In this document: positions 46,332-55,622 of the stretch, one piece after another | How the letters are laid out: every line of letters begins with the position of its first letter | How positions within the stretch are numbered: the first letter of the stretch is position 1 | Assembly: GCF_900187045.1 (NCBI RefSeq) | Contig: NZ_LT906453.1 | Coordinates: 310,001 to 374,000 of the forward strand | Direction: 5' to 3' | Origin: Dermatophilus congolensis | Lineage (GTDB): Bacteria; Actinomycetota; Actinomycetes; Actinomycetales; Dermatophilaceae | DNA: 64,000 bases | The notes under the pieces: model-generated | What the model was told of the DNA's origin: nothing | Database searches by the model: none | What the model saw: the letters and a program-made list of their open reading frames with translations, nothing else | Made by a program: the position numbers and the translations under genes

Positions 46332-47804
46332 ATGTCTACTCAGTTGGTTGATCGTTCTCTTCCTGCAGATCTACCTCGTGGCATTTTTGTGGGTGGTTCG
46401 TGGCGTGAGGGTGCCCGGGGTGTGGTGGATGTAGAAAACCCAGCGACGGGTGAAGTGCTGGCGCAGGTAGCCAACTGTGATGTGGCACAGGGTGTTGAAG
46501 CATTGGATGCGGCAGTGGATGCGGCGGCTGCGTGGGCGCGGACCTCGCCTCGGGAACGTGGTGAGTTGTTGCGGCGGGCGTTTGAGGCGGTAACTGCTCG
46601 GGCTGATGATTTCGCGCGGTTGATGACGTTGGAGATGGGCAAGCCGCTGGCGGAGGCCCGGGGTGAGGTTGCGTATGGGGCGGAGTTTTTGCGGTGGTTT
46701 TCTGAGGAGGCGCCGCGGGTGGCGGGGTCGTATCGTCCTTCTCCTAGTGGGGCGATGCGTCATTTAGTGACGAAGCGTCCTGTGGGTCCGTGTTTGTTGA
46801 TCACTCCGTGGAATTTCCCGCTGGCGATGGCGACGAGGAAGGTGGCGCCGGCGTTGGCGGCGGGGTGCACGGTGGTGTTGCGTCCGGCGACGTTGACGCC
46901 GTTGACGACGTTGTTGTTTGCGAAGGTGCTGGCTGATTGTGGGTTGCCTGCGGGGGTGGTGAATGTTGTGACGAGCGTGGATCACGATGTGACGGATGCG
47001 TTGATCACTGATCCTCGGTTGCGGAAGTTGTCCTTTACGGGTTCGACGGGTGTGGGGCGGACGTTGTTGAAGCAGGCGGCGCAGGGGGTGTTGCGGACGT
47101 CGATGGAGTTGGGTGGAAATGCGCCGTTCATTGTGTTTGAGGATGCTGATCTGGATGTAGCGGTGGAGGGCGCTAAAGCGGCCAAGCTGCGCAATATGGG
47201 TGAGGCGTGCACGGCAGCGAACCGGTTCATCGTGCATGAGTCGGTGGCTGATGAGTTCGCGTCCCGGTTGGCGGAGGCGTTTAGTCAGTTGCGGGTGGGT
47301 GATGGGTTAGCTGATGGCACTGATGTGGGGCCGTTAGTTTCTGAGGGCGCGCGTGCGGGTGTGGCGTCCTTGGTGGAGGGCGCTGTTTCTGATGGTGCGT
47401 CGGTGTTGACTGGTGGCAAGCAGGTGGAGGGTGCTGGCTGGTTTTATGCGCCGACGGTGTTGTCGGGGGTGGGTAAGGATGCGGCGATTTTGAGTGAGGA
47501 GATTTTTGGCCCGGTGGCTCCGGTGGTGTCGTTCTCGGATGAGGCGGAGGCGTTGGAGATCGCGAACCGTTCTGAGGTGGGGTTGGCCGGGTATGTGTTT
47601 ACCCGGGATATGGATCGGGTGCTGCGGATGGGTGATCTGTTGGAGGTGGGGATGATTGGCGTTAACCGGGGTGTGCTTTCTGATGCGGCGGCACCGTTTG
47701 GTGGGGTCAAGCAGGCTGGTTTGGGCCGGGAGGGTGGTGGTGAGGGGATTGAGGAGTATTTGGAGACTATTTATTTGTCGCTGAATGATCCGCACGCGGG
47801 CTGA
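46332..47804 (+). CDS. gabD: Succinate-semialdehyde dehydrogenase-like aldehyde dehydrogenase
   Basis: NAD(P)-dependent oxidation of an aldehyde, probably succinate semialdehyde, to the acid. 490 residues. ITPWNFPLAMATRKVAPALAAGCTVVLRPA (cofactor), SFTGSTGVGRTL, general base about Glu259 (MELGGNAPFIVF), nucleophile about Cys293 (GEACTAANRF), and EIFGPVAPV. MxLEMGKPLAEARGEVAYGAEFLRWFSEEA is typical of the GabD group, so that assignment is favoured. Start 46332 (MSTQLVDR) with GAGG upstream. No gabT beside it. Confidence 0.88.
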   Translation: MSTQLVDRSLPADLPRGIFVGGSWREGARGVVDVENPATGEVLAQVANCDVAQGVEALDAAVDAAAAWARTSPRERGELLRRAFEAVTARADDFARLMTLEMGKPLAEARGEVAYGAEFLRWFSEEAPRVAGSYRPSPSGAMRHLVTKRPVGPCLLITPWNFPLAMATRKVAPALAAGCTVVLRPATLTPLTTLLFAKVLADCGLPAGVVNVVTSVDHDVTDALITDPRLRKLSFTGSTGVGRTLLKQAAQGVLRTSMELGGNAPFIVFEDADLDVAVEGAKAAKLRNMGEACTAANRFIVHESVADEFASRLAEAFSQLRVGDGLADGTDVGPLVSEGARAGVASLVEGAVSDGASVLTGGKQVEGAGWFYAPTVLSGVGKDAAILSEEIFGPVAPVVSFSDEAEALEIANRSEVGLAGYVFTRDMDRVLRMGDLLEVGMIGVNRGVLSDAAAPFGGVKQAGLGREGGGEGIEEYLETIYLSLNDPHAG

Positions 47805-47826
47805 ATCGGTTTTTCTGACGGTGTGC

Positions 47827-48444
47827 TCAGAGACGTATTTTTTGGTTATTCCAGCGTTCTCTGAGCCACCGGTCATGTGAAGCAACGATGAGTGTTCCTT
47901 CGAATGTTTCGAGAGATTTTTCAAGTTCGGAAACAAGGGCGAGGGAAAAGTGGTTTGTGAGCTCGTCGAGGAGTAGTAGGTCGGGAGGGTTTGCCAGGCA
48001 GATAGCGAGAGCGATTCTTCTTTGCTGACCGATGCTCATCTCTGTGACTTTTTTGTCCAGACAGAACCCAGGCAGTGGCCCGAAGTGTTCTAGTGGTGTT
48101 TTTTCTGCTGTTTCTTCACCTACGGCATCGATGTAGGTTTTCCTGGCAGCGGAGCTACTGCTGGGAAGGTGGACCTCTTGGGTTAGGAGAGCAACACGAG
48201 CCGCAGTGGGGATCGATATTGTTCCTTGCGAGGGTTTCACGTTTCCGCAGAGAACGTCGAGAAGTGTGCCTTTCCCAGCCCCGTTACCTCCCTCTATGAG
48301 AAACGAGTCACCTGCGGATAGGCAGAATGTTGTCCCCCTAAACCCACCAGGAACAACTATCACCCCATGTAAGCCAAAGAGATCGCCACAGTCACCGGTC
48401 AGCCGGATTTTATCTTGGACTGTCGGCACTAATTTTCTTCGCAT
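47827..48444 (-). pseudogene. C-terminal half of an ABC-F type ATPase, degenerate
   Basis: 205 codons forming a single ABC domain like the second half of ABC-F proteins (antibiotic-resistance or translation-factor type; full length about 500-550 with two ABC domains). Signature MSIGQQRRIALAICL, Walker B LLLLDELTNH (usually DEPTNH) and H-loop VASHDRW are readable, but Walker A is GGNGAGKGTL, with Gly where Ser/Thr should follow the Lys. The ATG at 48444 has no ribosome site and sits beside a 22-bp palindrome. It is likely a 5'-truncated remnant. More AT-rich than the surrounding genes. Confidence 0.65.
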
Positions 48445-48450
48445 GTGATA

Positions 48451-48472
48451 CGTCTGCGGTTAACCGCAGACG
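48451..48472. repeat. Perfect 22-bp palindrome
   Basis: CGTCTGCGGTT joined to its exact reverse complement, 6 bases upstream of the ABC-F fragment's ATG. T-rich sequence follows on the plus side. Could be a stray terminator, an attenuator remnant or an operator. Confidence 0.6.
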
Positions 48473-48573
48473 AGCAAGCTCTGCTGTTCTTTTTCACTAC
48501 AACCAAATACATATTTGTAATATGACCTTAATTATTTCTCCCACCGTAACTAGAAAGAAAGTTCAATAGAACT

Positions 48574-49883
48574 ATGGTATCCAATAGTGCACCTCACTCT
48601 AATCGAATGCCTTCCAAGTTCGAGAAAATTATTTTCGGAAATAATGGCCTCCTCACGGTTGCTACCCAGCATTCAAATAACCACCTACTGATCCTGCAAA
48701 CAAGGATTATGGATTTATGCAAGGCGTCTTCATGCTACATTATCGCCTCTTTTATGGCAGGCTCATTATTCACTTTCATACCCAAGTTAAAATTCCCCAC
48801 CGCCCCTCAAAGCCCCTTCGATATTGAAGTAGAACTATATGACCTCATACTTAAAACCGCTTCTGAATCCATAAATGGCAGAAAAGAAGGAGCTGACACC
48901 CTCTCCCTCTCTCTCGCCGTGACTGCCATCGCCGTATCCTTATTCATTGCCCACACTCTGAGTGACAGGAAAAGCAATCCACGGGATGTAATGCAGGAAC
49001 TAAAAGAAGTGCGCGAAATAGTCCTAGATAAATTTGTATTCTGGGGACTCCTGTTATGTCAATCTTTATGCTGGCTACTTAATCTACACTCCTGGGAAAA
49101 GTGACATACCTCTCCAACTGAGGCTAGGAATTCCGGCATTTTGTGTAATTACTTGCAGCACAATGATGGGACTATTGAAAGAATCCAGTGCATCCAAAAG
49201 GCTGCATAGCCTAGCCCGCATAGATGGCATAAAGAATCTTAGAAAGAACACAGAAGCATACCTGGGGGCCCCTGCCACCTTCTCCGGAAAACCTTATACC
49301 ACCCCTCGCCCGAAAGTGTCTTATGGTTGGAAAGATCTCCCCTGGATCACCCTTACCCTGACCGCACTCTCATACTTTACACTTAGCGCTTTTATGGCAC
49401 TGGTTATATTCAAAAGTTCACCCGCTATACTAATTCCTTTAGGGTTAGTGACCGTCTCAATTCTGCTATATTCAGCTTTTGCCACCATTTTAGTTGCCCA
49501 TGGAATCTGTGAATTTATCCAAAAAAAACCGAAGGCCACGGCTTTTCTTTTTATTTCACCCGCTTCTCCTGCCCGCGTGGCTTCCCTTACTTACCCTAGC
49601 CCTATCATTACTCACATTAAGACTAGATATTTTTCTTTCAGTAAGTGTCCCCTGCTTATCCATATGCATACCGGTGCGCATAAACTTCCAGGGGCGCAAA
49701 TTTAGAAACCTAATAGGAATGCTTTTAAAAAATCGGCTTTGGGAACTGGAAAATGCAGAACTTTCAACCAAGCAAATCGATGCAATTGAATATTCAAATT
49801 TTTCTTATTTTTGCGTGGCTGAAATAAGAGACTGTGACGGATTTCTGTTAGGGGCGGGAGAGTTCGGCTGCGAGGTCAGCTAA
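48574..49883 (+). pseudogene. AT-rich multi-helix membrane protein, frameshifted twice as written
   Basis: Three consecutive frames join into about 435 residues. Frame 1 (48574 to about 49098): N-terminal soluble start, helix SSCYIIASFMAGSLFTFI, helix TLSLSLAVTAIAVSLFIAHTL, ending KFVFWGLLLCQSLCWLL. Frame 2 (about 49094-49525): LGIPAFCVITCSTMMGLL, WITLTLTALSYFTLSAFMALVIF, ILIPLGLVTVSILLYSAF. Frame 3 (to 49883): LLLPAWLPLLTLALSLL and a charged tail. One base removed from GGGAAAA (49094-49100) and one A from A8 (49521-49528) would give one frame. Function unknown. AT-rich, unlike neighbours; its end overlaps the ABC ATPase gene by 36 bases. Confidence 0.6.
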
Positions 49884-50630
49884 TTCGGTCCCGCCCGCCA
49901 TGTGCGTGGTGAGCTCATCAACGGTGATATCGGCGCGGTCAGCTGCCAACGCAACCCTGCCCAGCGTGAGCACCACGAAATGATCACCCACCAAATAAGC
50001 GTGCTGCGGGTTATGCGTAATAAACACCACCCCAATACCGTCCCTGCGCATCCGGTCGATATACCGCAACACCACACCAGACTGCTTCACCCCCAACGCA
50101 GCCGTCGGCTCATCCAACACCACCACCTTCGCGCCGAAAAACACCGCCCGCGCGATAGCGATACATTGCCGCTGCCCACCAGAAAGCGCCCCCACCGGAC
50201 GATCCACATCAGGCACATCGATCCCGATCCTGCTCAACTCACGCCCCGCCACCTCCTTCATCGCCGCGACATCAAGACGACCAAAACCGCGCGTCATCTC
50301 ATGGCCAAGGAAAAAATTCCGCCACACACTCAACAACGGCGCCAACGCCAAATCCTGATACACAGTCGCGATACCAGCCGCATGAGCCTGACGAGGCGAA
50401 GAAAACACCGTCGGAACCCCATGCACCTCAAACGTGCCCGACGTGTGCGAATGCAGGCCCGCAATGATCTTGATCAACGTGGACTTACCGGCACCGTTAT
50501 CGCCTAGCACACACGTCACCTCCCCTGCCCGGACAGTCAGATCCACGCCGCGAAGAGCATCAACATTGCCGTACGACTTACCAACCCCGCTCAACCGCAA
50601 CAGCGGCGCACCAGCAGTGACCTCACTCAT
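49848..50630 (-). CDS. Sugar ABC importer ATPase (RbsA/XylG half type)
   Basis: 260-residue single-domain ATPase for the ribose-type importer encoded upstream. Walker A GDNGAGKSTLIKII, Q-loop VYQDLALAP, signature LSGGQRQCIAIARAV, Walker B VVVLDEPTAALG, H-loop FITHNPQHAYLVGD. The text matches the sugar ATPases that have one ABC domain rather than the duplicated RbsA. Start 50630 overlaps the permease stop (ATGA). Third gene of binding protein-permease-ATPase. Confidence 0.92.
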   Translation of the reverse strand: MSEVTAGAPLLRLSGVGKSYGNVDALRGVDLTVRAGEVTCVLGDNGAGKSTLIKIIAGLHSHTSGTFEVHGVPTVFSSPRQAHAAGIATVYQDLALAPLLSVWRNFFLGHEMTRGFGRLDVAAMKEVAGRELSRIGIDVPDVDRPVGALSGGQRQCIAIARAVFFGAKVVVLDEPTAALGVKQSGVVLRYIDRMRRDGIGVVFITHNPQHAYLVGDHFVVLTLGRVALAADRADITVDELTTHMAGGTELADLAAELSRP

Positions 50631-51676
50631 CGCCCAACCACCCTCCGCCGAATGTACAAATTCACCACACACGCCAAAAGCAACATCACCCCAAGGAAAC
50701 TGGAGAACCAGTCAGGGTTCCATCCCGCATAGTTGATGCCTAGCTGGGTCATACCGAAAATCAGCGCCCCCGTGAACGCTCCCACCACAGACCCATACCC
50801 ACCCGTCATCAAACAGCCTCCCACCACCGCGGCAATGATGAACACGAACTCCTTACCAACGCCCTCACCGGACTGCACCACCTGGTACTCAAACAACAAA
50901 TGCATACCGAGCAGCCAGGAACAAAAACCAACAAACATGAACAGCCCCACCTGCACAGCCCGCACCGGCACCCCCAGCGCCCGCGCAGCATCAGGGTCAC
51001 CCCCCACCGCGAAAACCCAGTTCCCCACCCGCGTGCGCAGCAACACCCACGAAGCCACCGCCGTCAACACCACCCAATACACCACGATCGCGCGGACCGT
51101 CACCGGCCCCACCTGCACGCTGCTAGCAAACACGGCATGTGCGCTGTCCCAGCCCTGCATGTCAGAGATCGTCGGAGAAGCAACAGAACCTGTCACCCAG
51201 CGAGTGACACCAAGGTTCACGCCCTGCAAAGCGAAGAAAGTCCCTAACGTCACCAAGAAACTCGGTAACTCGGTGCGTGTGAGTAACCACCCATTGAGAA
51301 AACCAACCCCCACAGAAACAAGCAGCGCGAACACCACCCCCACCCACACGTTCAACCCGAAATACCACGCCCCCAACGACGCCGACAGGCCCGAGGTGGT
51401 AGCAGCCACCCCCGTCGACAAATCAAACTCGCCACCGATCATGAGGAACGCCACCCCCACAGCAACCACCCCGATCGTGGAAGCTGCGTAAAGCACGGTG
51501 CCCACATTCGCGATGTTCCGGAACGCTGGCGACACTGCGAAAAACAGCACAAACACCGCAGCCAGCCCGAAAAACGAACCAACCTCTGGCCGTGCCATCA
51601 CAACCCGGAACACGCCCCGTTCACGGACACGGTCCTCACGGGTCCCCTCAACCACAGAAACCACGCCAGCGCTCAT
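50627..51676 (-). CDS. Sugar ABC importer permease (RbsC family)
   Basis: 349-residue membrane permease with about nine to ten helices. RbsC-type marks: GVAFLMIGGEFDLSTGVAATTSGLSAS, NGWLLTRTELPSFLVTLGTFFALQG, AVGGDPDAARALGVPVRAVQVGLF, GYGSVVGAFTGALIFGMTQLGINYAGW. Overlaps both neighbours by 4 bases, so the three genes are one operon. Sugar unknown; a GntR/HutC regulator is divergent. Confidence 0.93.
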   Translation of the reverse strand: MSAGVVSVVEGTREDRVRERGVFRVVMARPEVGSFFGLAAVFVLFFAVSPAFRNIANVGTVLYAASTIGVVAVGVAFLMIGGEFDLSTGVAATTSGLSASLGAWYFGLNVWVGVVFALLVSVGVGFLNGWLLTRTELPSFLVTLGTFFALQGVNLGVTRWVTGSVASPTISDMQGWDSAHAVFASSVQVGPVTVRAIVVYWVVLTAVASWVLLRTRVGNWVFAVGGDPDAARALGVPVRAVQVGLFMFVGFCSWLLGMHLLFEYQVVQSGEGVGKEFVFIIAAVVGGCLMTGGYGSVVGAFTGALIFGMTQLGINYAGWNPDWFSSFLGVMLLLACVVNLYIRRRVVGR

Positions 51677-52662
51677 CGTTTACCTGCCTCGACATAGCGA
51701 GAAACTGAGTCAATGTTCTTCGCGTCCACGAACGCTGGGCCCGTGAACACTGGCTGGCCACCACCAGTGACGTTCCCGTTCGTTTTGTTCAACCACAACG
51801 CGTCCACAGCCAAGTAGCCCTGCACGTACGGCTGTTGATCAACAGCCCAGCGGATAGAGCCATCCTTGATATGCGGGACTACTTCTTTAGAAAGGTCGAA
51901 AGTCACTGTGGCTGCCGAACTACCCGCAGCCTGCGCCGCTTTCGATGCGGTGATCGCGAACGGGGCCCCCAACGCCACCACATGAGTAACAGCTGGGTCT
52001 TCCTGCAGCTTGGCAGTGATTTTGGTTTGCACATCAGCCATGTCACTACCGTCGACATACAGCTTTTCAGTGGTGGGGAAAGCATCTGCCACACCTGCGC
52101 AGCGCGCCTCATGGCCAACATTGCCTTGCTCGTGGATGACGCATAGAGCTTTCTGCGCGCCCTCAGCTACGAGACGCTCACCTGCTGCTTTACCGGCGAC
52201 CCGGTCATCCTGCCCAAAAAACGACAACGCCCCTACCGATTTCCACGCCTCCTGACCGCCGTTGAGTGCAACCACGTTGATCCCTGCCTCGCGGGCTGCT
52301 TTCACTTGGGCGCTCAACGCATCTGGTTTCGCCAAAGTGACAGCGATGCCGTCGACTTTCTTATCGATGGCCTGCCGCATCAGGTTGGCTTGGTTAGCGC
52401 CGTTGGGATCTGAGGTGTACTCCAAAACGACACCGTCTTTAGCGGCTGCGTCTTCAGCGCCTTTACGCACCACATCCCAGAACGTGTCCCCCGCAGCGGC
52501 GTGCGTGATGAACGCGACCGTCATGAACTTGGGAGCGGCGCCCAAAGCTTGGGCGTTGCGTTCGGCGTTGGGGCGCCCACCGGTGGCTGAACAACCCGCC
52601 ACAGCGAAGGTCACCGCCAGTAACGCGCCCAGCGAGCGCATGACACGTCGTGAACGCTGCAC
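51673..52662 (-). CDS. Sugar ABC importer substrate-binding lipoprotein (RbsB type)
   Basis: 329 residues; lipoprotein signal (LGALLAVTFAVAGCSAT, lipobox Cys about 23) and a periplasmic-binding type 1 sugar fold: VAFITHAAAGDTFWDVVRKGAEDAA, DGIAVTLAKPDAL, INVVALNGG, SIRWAVDQQPYVQGYLAVDAL. Binds a monosaccharide or polyol outside the membrane. Start GTG 52662 behind GAGGGGG. First gene of the importer operon; promoter region shared with the GntR gene. Confidence 0.92.
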   Translation of the reverse strand: MQRSRRVMRSLGALLAVTFAVAGCSATGGRPNAERNAQALGAAPKFMTVAFITHAAAGDTFWDVVRKGAEDAAAKDGVVLEYTSDPNGANQANLMRQAIDKKVDGIAVTLAKPDALSAQVKAAREAGINVVALNGGQEAWKSVGALSFFGQDDRVAGKAAGERLVAEGAQKALCVIHEQGNVGHEARCAGVADAFPTTEKLYVDGSDMADVQTKITAKLQEDPAVTHVVALGAPFAITASKAAQAAGSSAATVTFDLSKEVVPHIKDGSIRWAVDQQPYVQGYLAVDALWLNKTNGNVTGGGQPVFTGPAFVDAKNIDSVSRYVEAGKR

Positions 52663-52840
52663 GCCCGTCCCCCTCTTTTCGTGACCTGTACGCGGCCGTT
52701 ATGTGTAGGTACCGAACGGCACCACCGCGACTGTACCAATCTTCAAGTATTGACATGAAAGTCAACACGTCACTGATTCTGCTGCGATTTCACCCAAGAA
52801 CACGGGATCTATCACCTCACAAGCAACCTGTTCTGATGAT

Positions 52841-52854
52841 TATGTCCAGACATA
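52841..52854. promoter_or_regulatory. Candidate GntR/HutC operator in the divergent promoter
   Basis: TATGTCCAGACATA: arms TATGTC/GACATA, core GTCCAGAC close to the GTCTAGAC core of the dre site. Lies between the importer operon and its divergent GntR gene. Confidence 0.6.
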
Positions 52855-52924
52855 TATACCTAGCTTGGTGGGCAGGCCTGGTTCATCACGCTCCCCCGCT
52901 CAACGCCCCCTTATCCTGGAAGAC

Positions 52925-53668
52925 GTGACCCGCGAACTGCCCGTTGACATCGACCGGAGCAGCACCGTCCCCCTCTACCAACAACTCGCCACCCAACTCA
53001 CCGCCGCCATCCACAACGGCACCCTCAGGCCCGGGGACCCCATCGAAAAAGAAATCGACCTCGCCCACCGCCTAGACCTCTCCCGACCCACCGTCCGTCA
53101 AGCCATCTGCGAAATGGTCACTCGCGGCCTGCTCATACGTCGCCGCGGCATCGGCACCACCGTCGCCCACCAGGTCACGCACCGGCGCGGCGAACTCACC
53201 AGCCTCTACGACGATCTCCTCCAAGCCGGACACGAACCCCGCACCGAACTGCTCACCCTGGACACCGACTCCACCTACCCACCCGCCGCAGAAGCACTCC
53301 ACCTGCCCCCGCACACCGGGCTAGTGAAAATCGAACGCCTGCGCTACATGAACGACAAACCCCTAGCGATCCTGTGCAACTGGCTCCCGCCGGCTTTCGC
53401 TGAGGTCACCGCTACCGAAATCGACCACGGCAGCCTCTACGCGTGGCTGCGCAGCCACGGGCAACGCCCTTGCGTAGCCCAACAAACCATCGGCGCACGC
53501 GCCGCGACCGCACACGAACGCCGCCACCTACGCCTAGAAGACCCCCACATCCCGGTTTTAACCATGGCCCGCACCGGTTTCGACGCCACCGGCACCCCAC
53601 TGGAATACGGGGAGCACCGCTACCGCGCTGACCGATACACATTCGGTCAAACCGTCCACGAAAGCTAA
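52925..53668 (+). CDS. GntR/HutC-family regulator of the adjacent sugar importer
   Basis: 247-residue regulator: winged helix about 15-85 (PLYQQLATQLTAAIHNGTLRPGDPIEKEIDLAHRLDLSRPTVRQAICEMVTRGLLIRRRGIGT) and UTRA ligand domain about 95-240 (LERLRYMNDKPLAI-like, ending EYGEHRYRADRYTF). Divergent from the ABC operon and overlooking a GTCCAGAC-type operator, so it probably represses that operon until a sugar phosphate appears (inference). Start GTG 52925 with GGA nearby; a longer frame from 52865 is possible. Confidence 0.88.
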   Translation: MTRELPVDIDRSSTVPLYQQLATQLTAAIHNGTLRPGDPIEKEIDLAHRLDLSRPTVRQAICEMVTRGLLIRRRGIGTTVAHQVTHRRGELTSLYDDLLQAGHEPRTELLTLDTDSTYPPAAEALHLPPHTGLVKIERLRYMNDKPLAILCNWLPPAFAEVTATEIDHGSLYAWLRSHGQRPCVAQQTIGARAATAHERRHLRLEDPHIPVLTMARTGFDATGTPLEYGEHRYRADRYTFGQTVHES

Positions 53669-53822
53669 CCCACCCAGTCAGGCCCAAGGCGTTTCCTAGT
53701 GTGAGCAGCATGAATTGCGCCACACCCAAACAGAACCCCTTGAAAAGCTAACACCTCAAGCTATTCGGTAGTGGTGGATCACCGGATCTGGATTAACCCG
53801 TGTGACAACACGCACTCATAAA

Positions 53823-53868
53823 CACTTCACACCAGACATTGGACGTCCTATCTCTAGGGTGTGAAGTG
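53823..53868. promoter_or_regulatory. Spaced inverted repeat upstream of nanT
   Basis: CACTTCACACC (53823-53833) and its exact complement GGTGTGAAGTG (53858-53868), 24 bases apart, about 100 bases before nanT. Likely control site or mRNA stem of the nan operon; nothing else is seen in 53669-53965. Confidence 0.5.
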
Positions 53869-53965
53869 CCACCACCCAGGGCAAAGAAACCACCCGACCA
53901 CCCCCAGCACGCACCCGGCGAACCCCACCCTCCCGTTCCTTCTACTTCACCGAGATAGGAGCCAC

Positions 53966-55579
53966 ATGACTACGGCAACGGCGCCCAGCACTTCGTGGCG
54001 CACTCAACTCACACCCACCCAATGGAAATCGTTCTGGGCTGCCTGGGTCGGATACCTCCTCGACGGATTCGACTTCGTCATGATCACCCTGGTCCTGACA
54101 GAAATCGGCGCAACATTCCAGGTCAGCGCCGCAATGACCGCAACCCTCGTATCAGCAGCCTTCATAGCCCGATGGTTCGGTGGACTCCTACTAGGAGCAG
54201 TCGGTGACCGTTTCGGCCGCAAAGAAGCCATGGTCATCTCGATCCTGCTCTACGCAGGAGGATCACTCCTCTGCGCAATCGCCCCCTGGTTCTGGGTGAT
54301 ATTCGCTGCCCGCGTCTGCATCGGCATGGGCATGGCCGGCGAATACGGCTCCAGCGCCACCTACGTGATCGAATCCTGGCCCACCCACCTACGTAACAAA
54401 GCCTCCGGATTCCTCATCTCCGGGTTCTCCATCGGCGCCGGAATCACCGCGCAGGTATACGCCCTTATCGAGCACCTATGCAGCGGAACCGCCGCCGAAC
54501 CATACGCCTGGCGCATCCTATTCGCCCTGGGGATCATCCCGATTGGTTTAGCGCTGTGGCTACGCCGCGCACTACCCGAAGCTGGCGACTACGCCCAGAT
54601 GCGCGCCGAACAAGAACGCCTCGAAGCAGCCGGCCACACAATTCAACGCACCGACATGGTCTCGATCCTGTTCGCCCGCACCACCGCCCGCACCATCACC
54701 AACGTCGCAGCAGCGCTCGTAGCGTTCTCCTCACTCGTAGTGCTCTACCTGTTCAAAGACAACGTTTCCGGCGGAATCCAAATACTGCTCTGGATACTCG
54801 TAGCAGCAGTGATGGTCAGCTACATGGTGCAGTTCGAAGGGCGCCGCTGGCCGGTCGGAGTAGGCGTGATGCTCACCGTTTTCGCCGCATTCATGTACTC
54901 CTGGCCCCTACAAGCTCTACTGCCCACCTACTACAAACAAGCCCTGGGAATGAGCACAGAAGTGGCATCAAACCTGGTCACAGCCACATCTTTCGGCGCC
55001 GCAGCAGGCTGCATCATGGCCGGATTCCTCGGAGACCGGTTCGGCACCCGCAAGGCCTACTGGTGCTCGCTGCTGTTCTCCGAAGTGTTGATCCTGCCCG
55101 TGTTCCTGATCAGCCGAGACATGGCGCACTCCTCGTTCTGGTGGATCGTGCTGCTGGGCGTGTTCATCTTCGTGCAGCAAATGTTCGGGCAAGGAATCGC
55201 TGGGCTACTACCCAAGTTCATTGCCAACTATTTCTCTGTTGACAAACGTGCCGCAGGACTCGGGTTCTCCTACAACGTCGGTGCCCTCGGCGGAGCAATC
55301 GCACCTGTTCTCGGCATCGCCCTAGCTGGCGATCCGAAAACCGGCTCCGGAGGTTTACTGCCCGCCACATGGGGACTGGGCTGGACGCTATGCATCCTGT
55401 CCTTCACATTCACCGCAATCGTCATCGTCATGATCGCCTTCAACTTCCCCTACCAGCTGCAAAAACTCTTCGCCCCCGAGGCGATACGCCCCACCGACCG
55501 CGCAGATTTCGAAACAGCGCAAGAAAACGTGCTGATCTCCCCCGAGGTCGTTAACGAAAAACCGCCCGCACACGCCTGA
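53966..55579 (+). CDS. nanT: Sialic acid MFS transporter NanT-like
   Basis: 537-residue major facilitator, about twelve to fourteen helices, importing N-acetylneuraminate with protons. MFS marks GYLLDGFDFVMITLVLTEIG and GAVGDRFGRKEAMVISIL; also GMGMAGEYGSSATYVIESWP, all in the style of NanT/sialate porters. First gene of nanT-nanA-nanE; AGGAG lies upstream of the ATG. The cluster context (lyase, epimerase, kinase) strongly supports sialic acid as substrate. Confidence 0.9.
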   Translation: MTTATAPSTSWRTQLTPTQWKSFWAAWVGYLLDGFDFVMITLVLTEIGATFQVSAAMTATLVSAAFIARWFGGLLLGAVGDRFGRKEAMVISILLYAGGSLLCAIAPWFWVIFAARVCIGMGMAGEYGSSATYVIESWPTHLRNKASGFLISGFSIGAGITAQVYALIEHLCSGTAAEPYAWRILFALGIIPIGLALWLRRALPEAGDYAQMRAEQERLEAAGHTIQRTDMVSILFARTTARTITNVAAALVAFSSLVVLYLFKDNVSGGIQILLWILVAAVMVSYMVQFEGRRWPVGVGVMLTVFAAFMYSWPLQALLPTYYKQALGMSTEVASNLVTATSFGAAAGCIMAGFLGDRFGTRKAYWCSLLFSEVLILPVFLISRDMAHSSFWWIVLLGVFIFVQQMFGQGIAGLLPKFIANYFSVDKRAAGLGFSYNVGALGGAIAPVLGIALAGDPKTGSGGLLPATWGLGWTLCILSFTFTAIVIVMIAFNFPYQLQKLFAPEAIRPTDRADFETAQENVLISPEVVNEKPPAHA

Positions 55580-55622
55580 ACACGTTCAACCACCAACCAA
55601 GCCAGAAACGGAACAGCACCCC

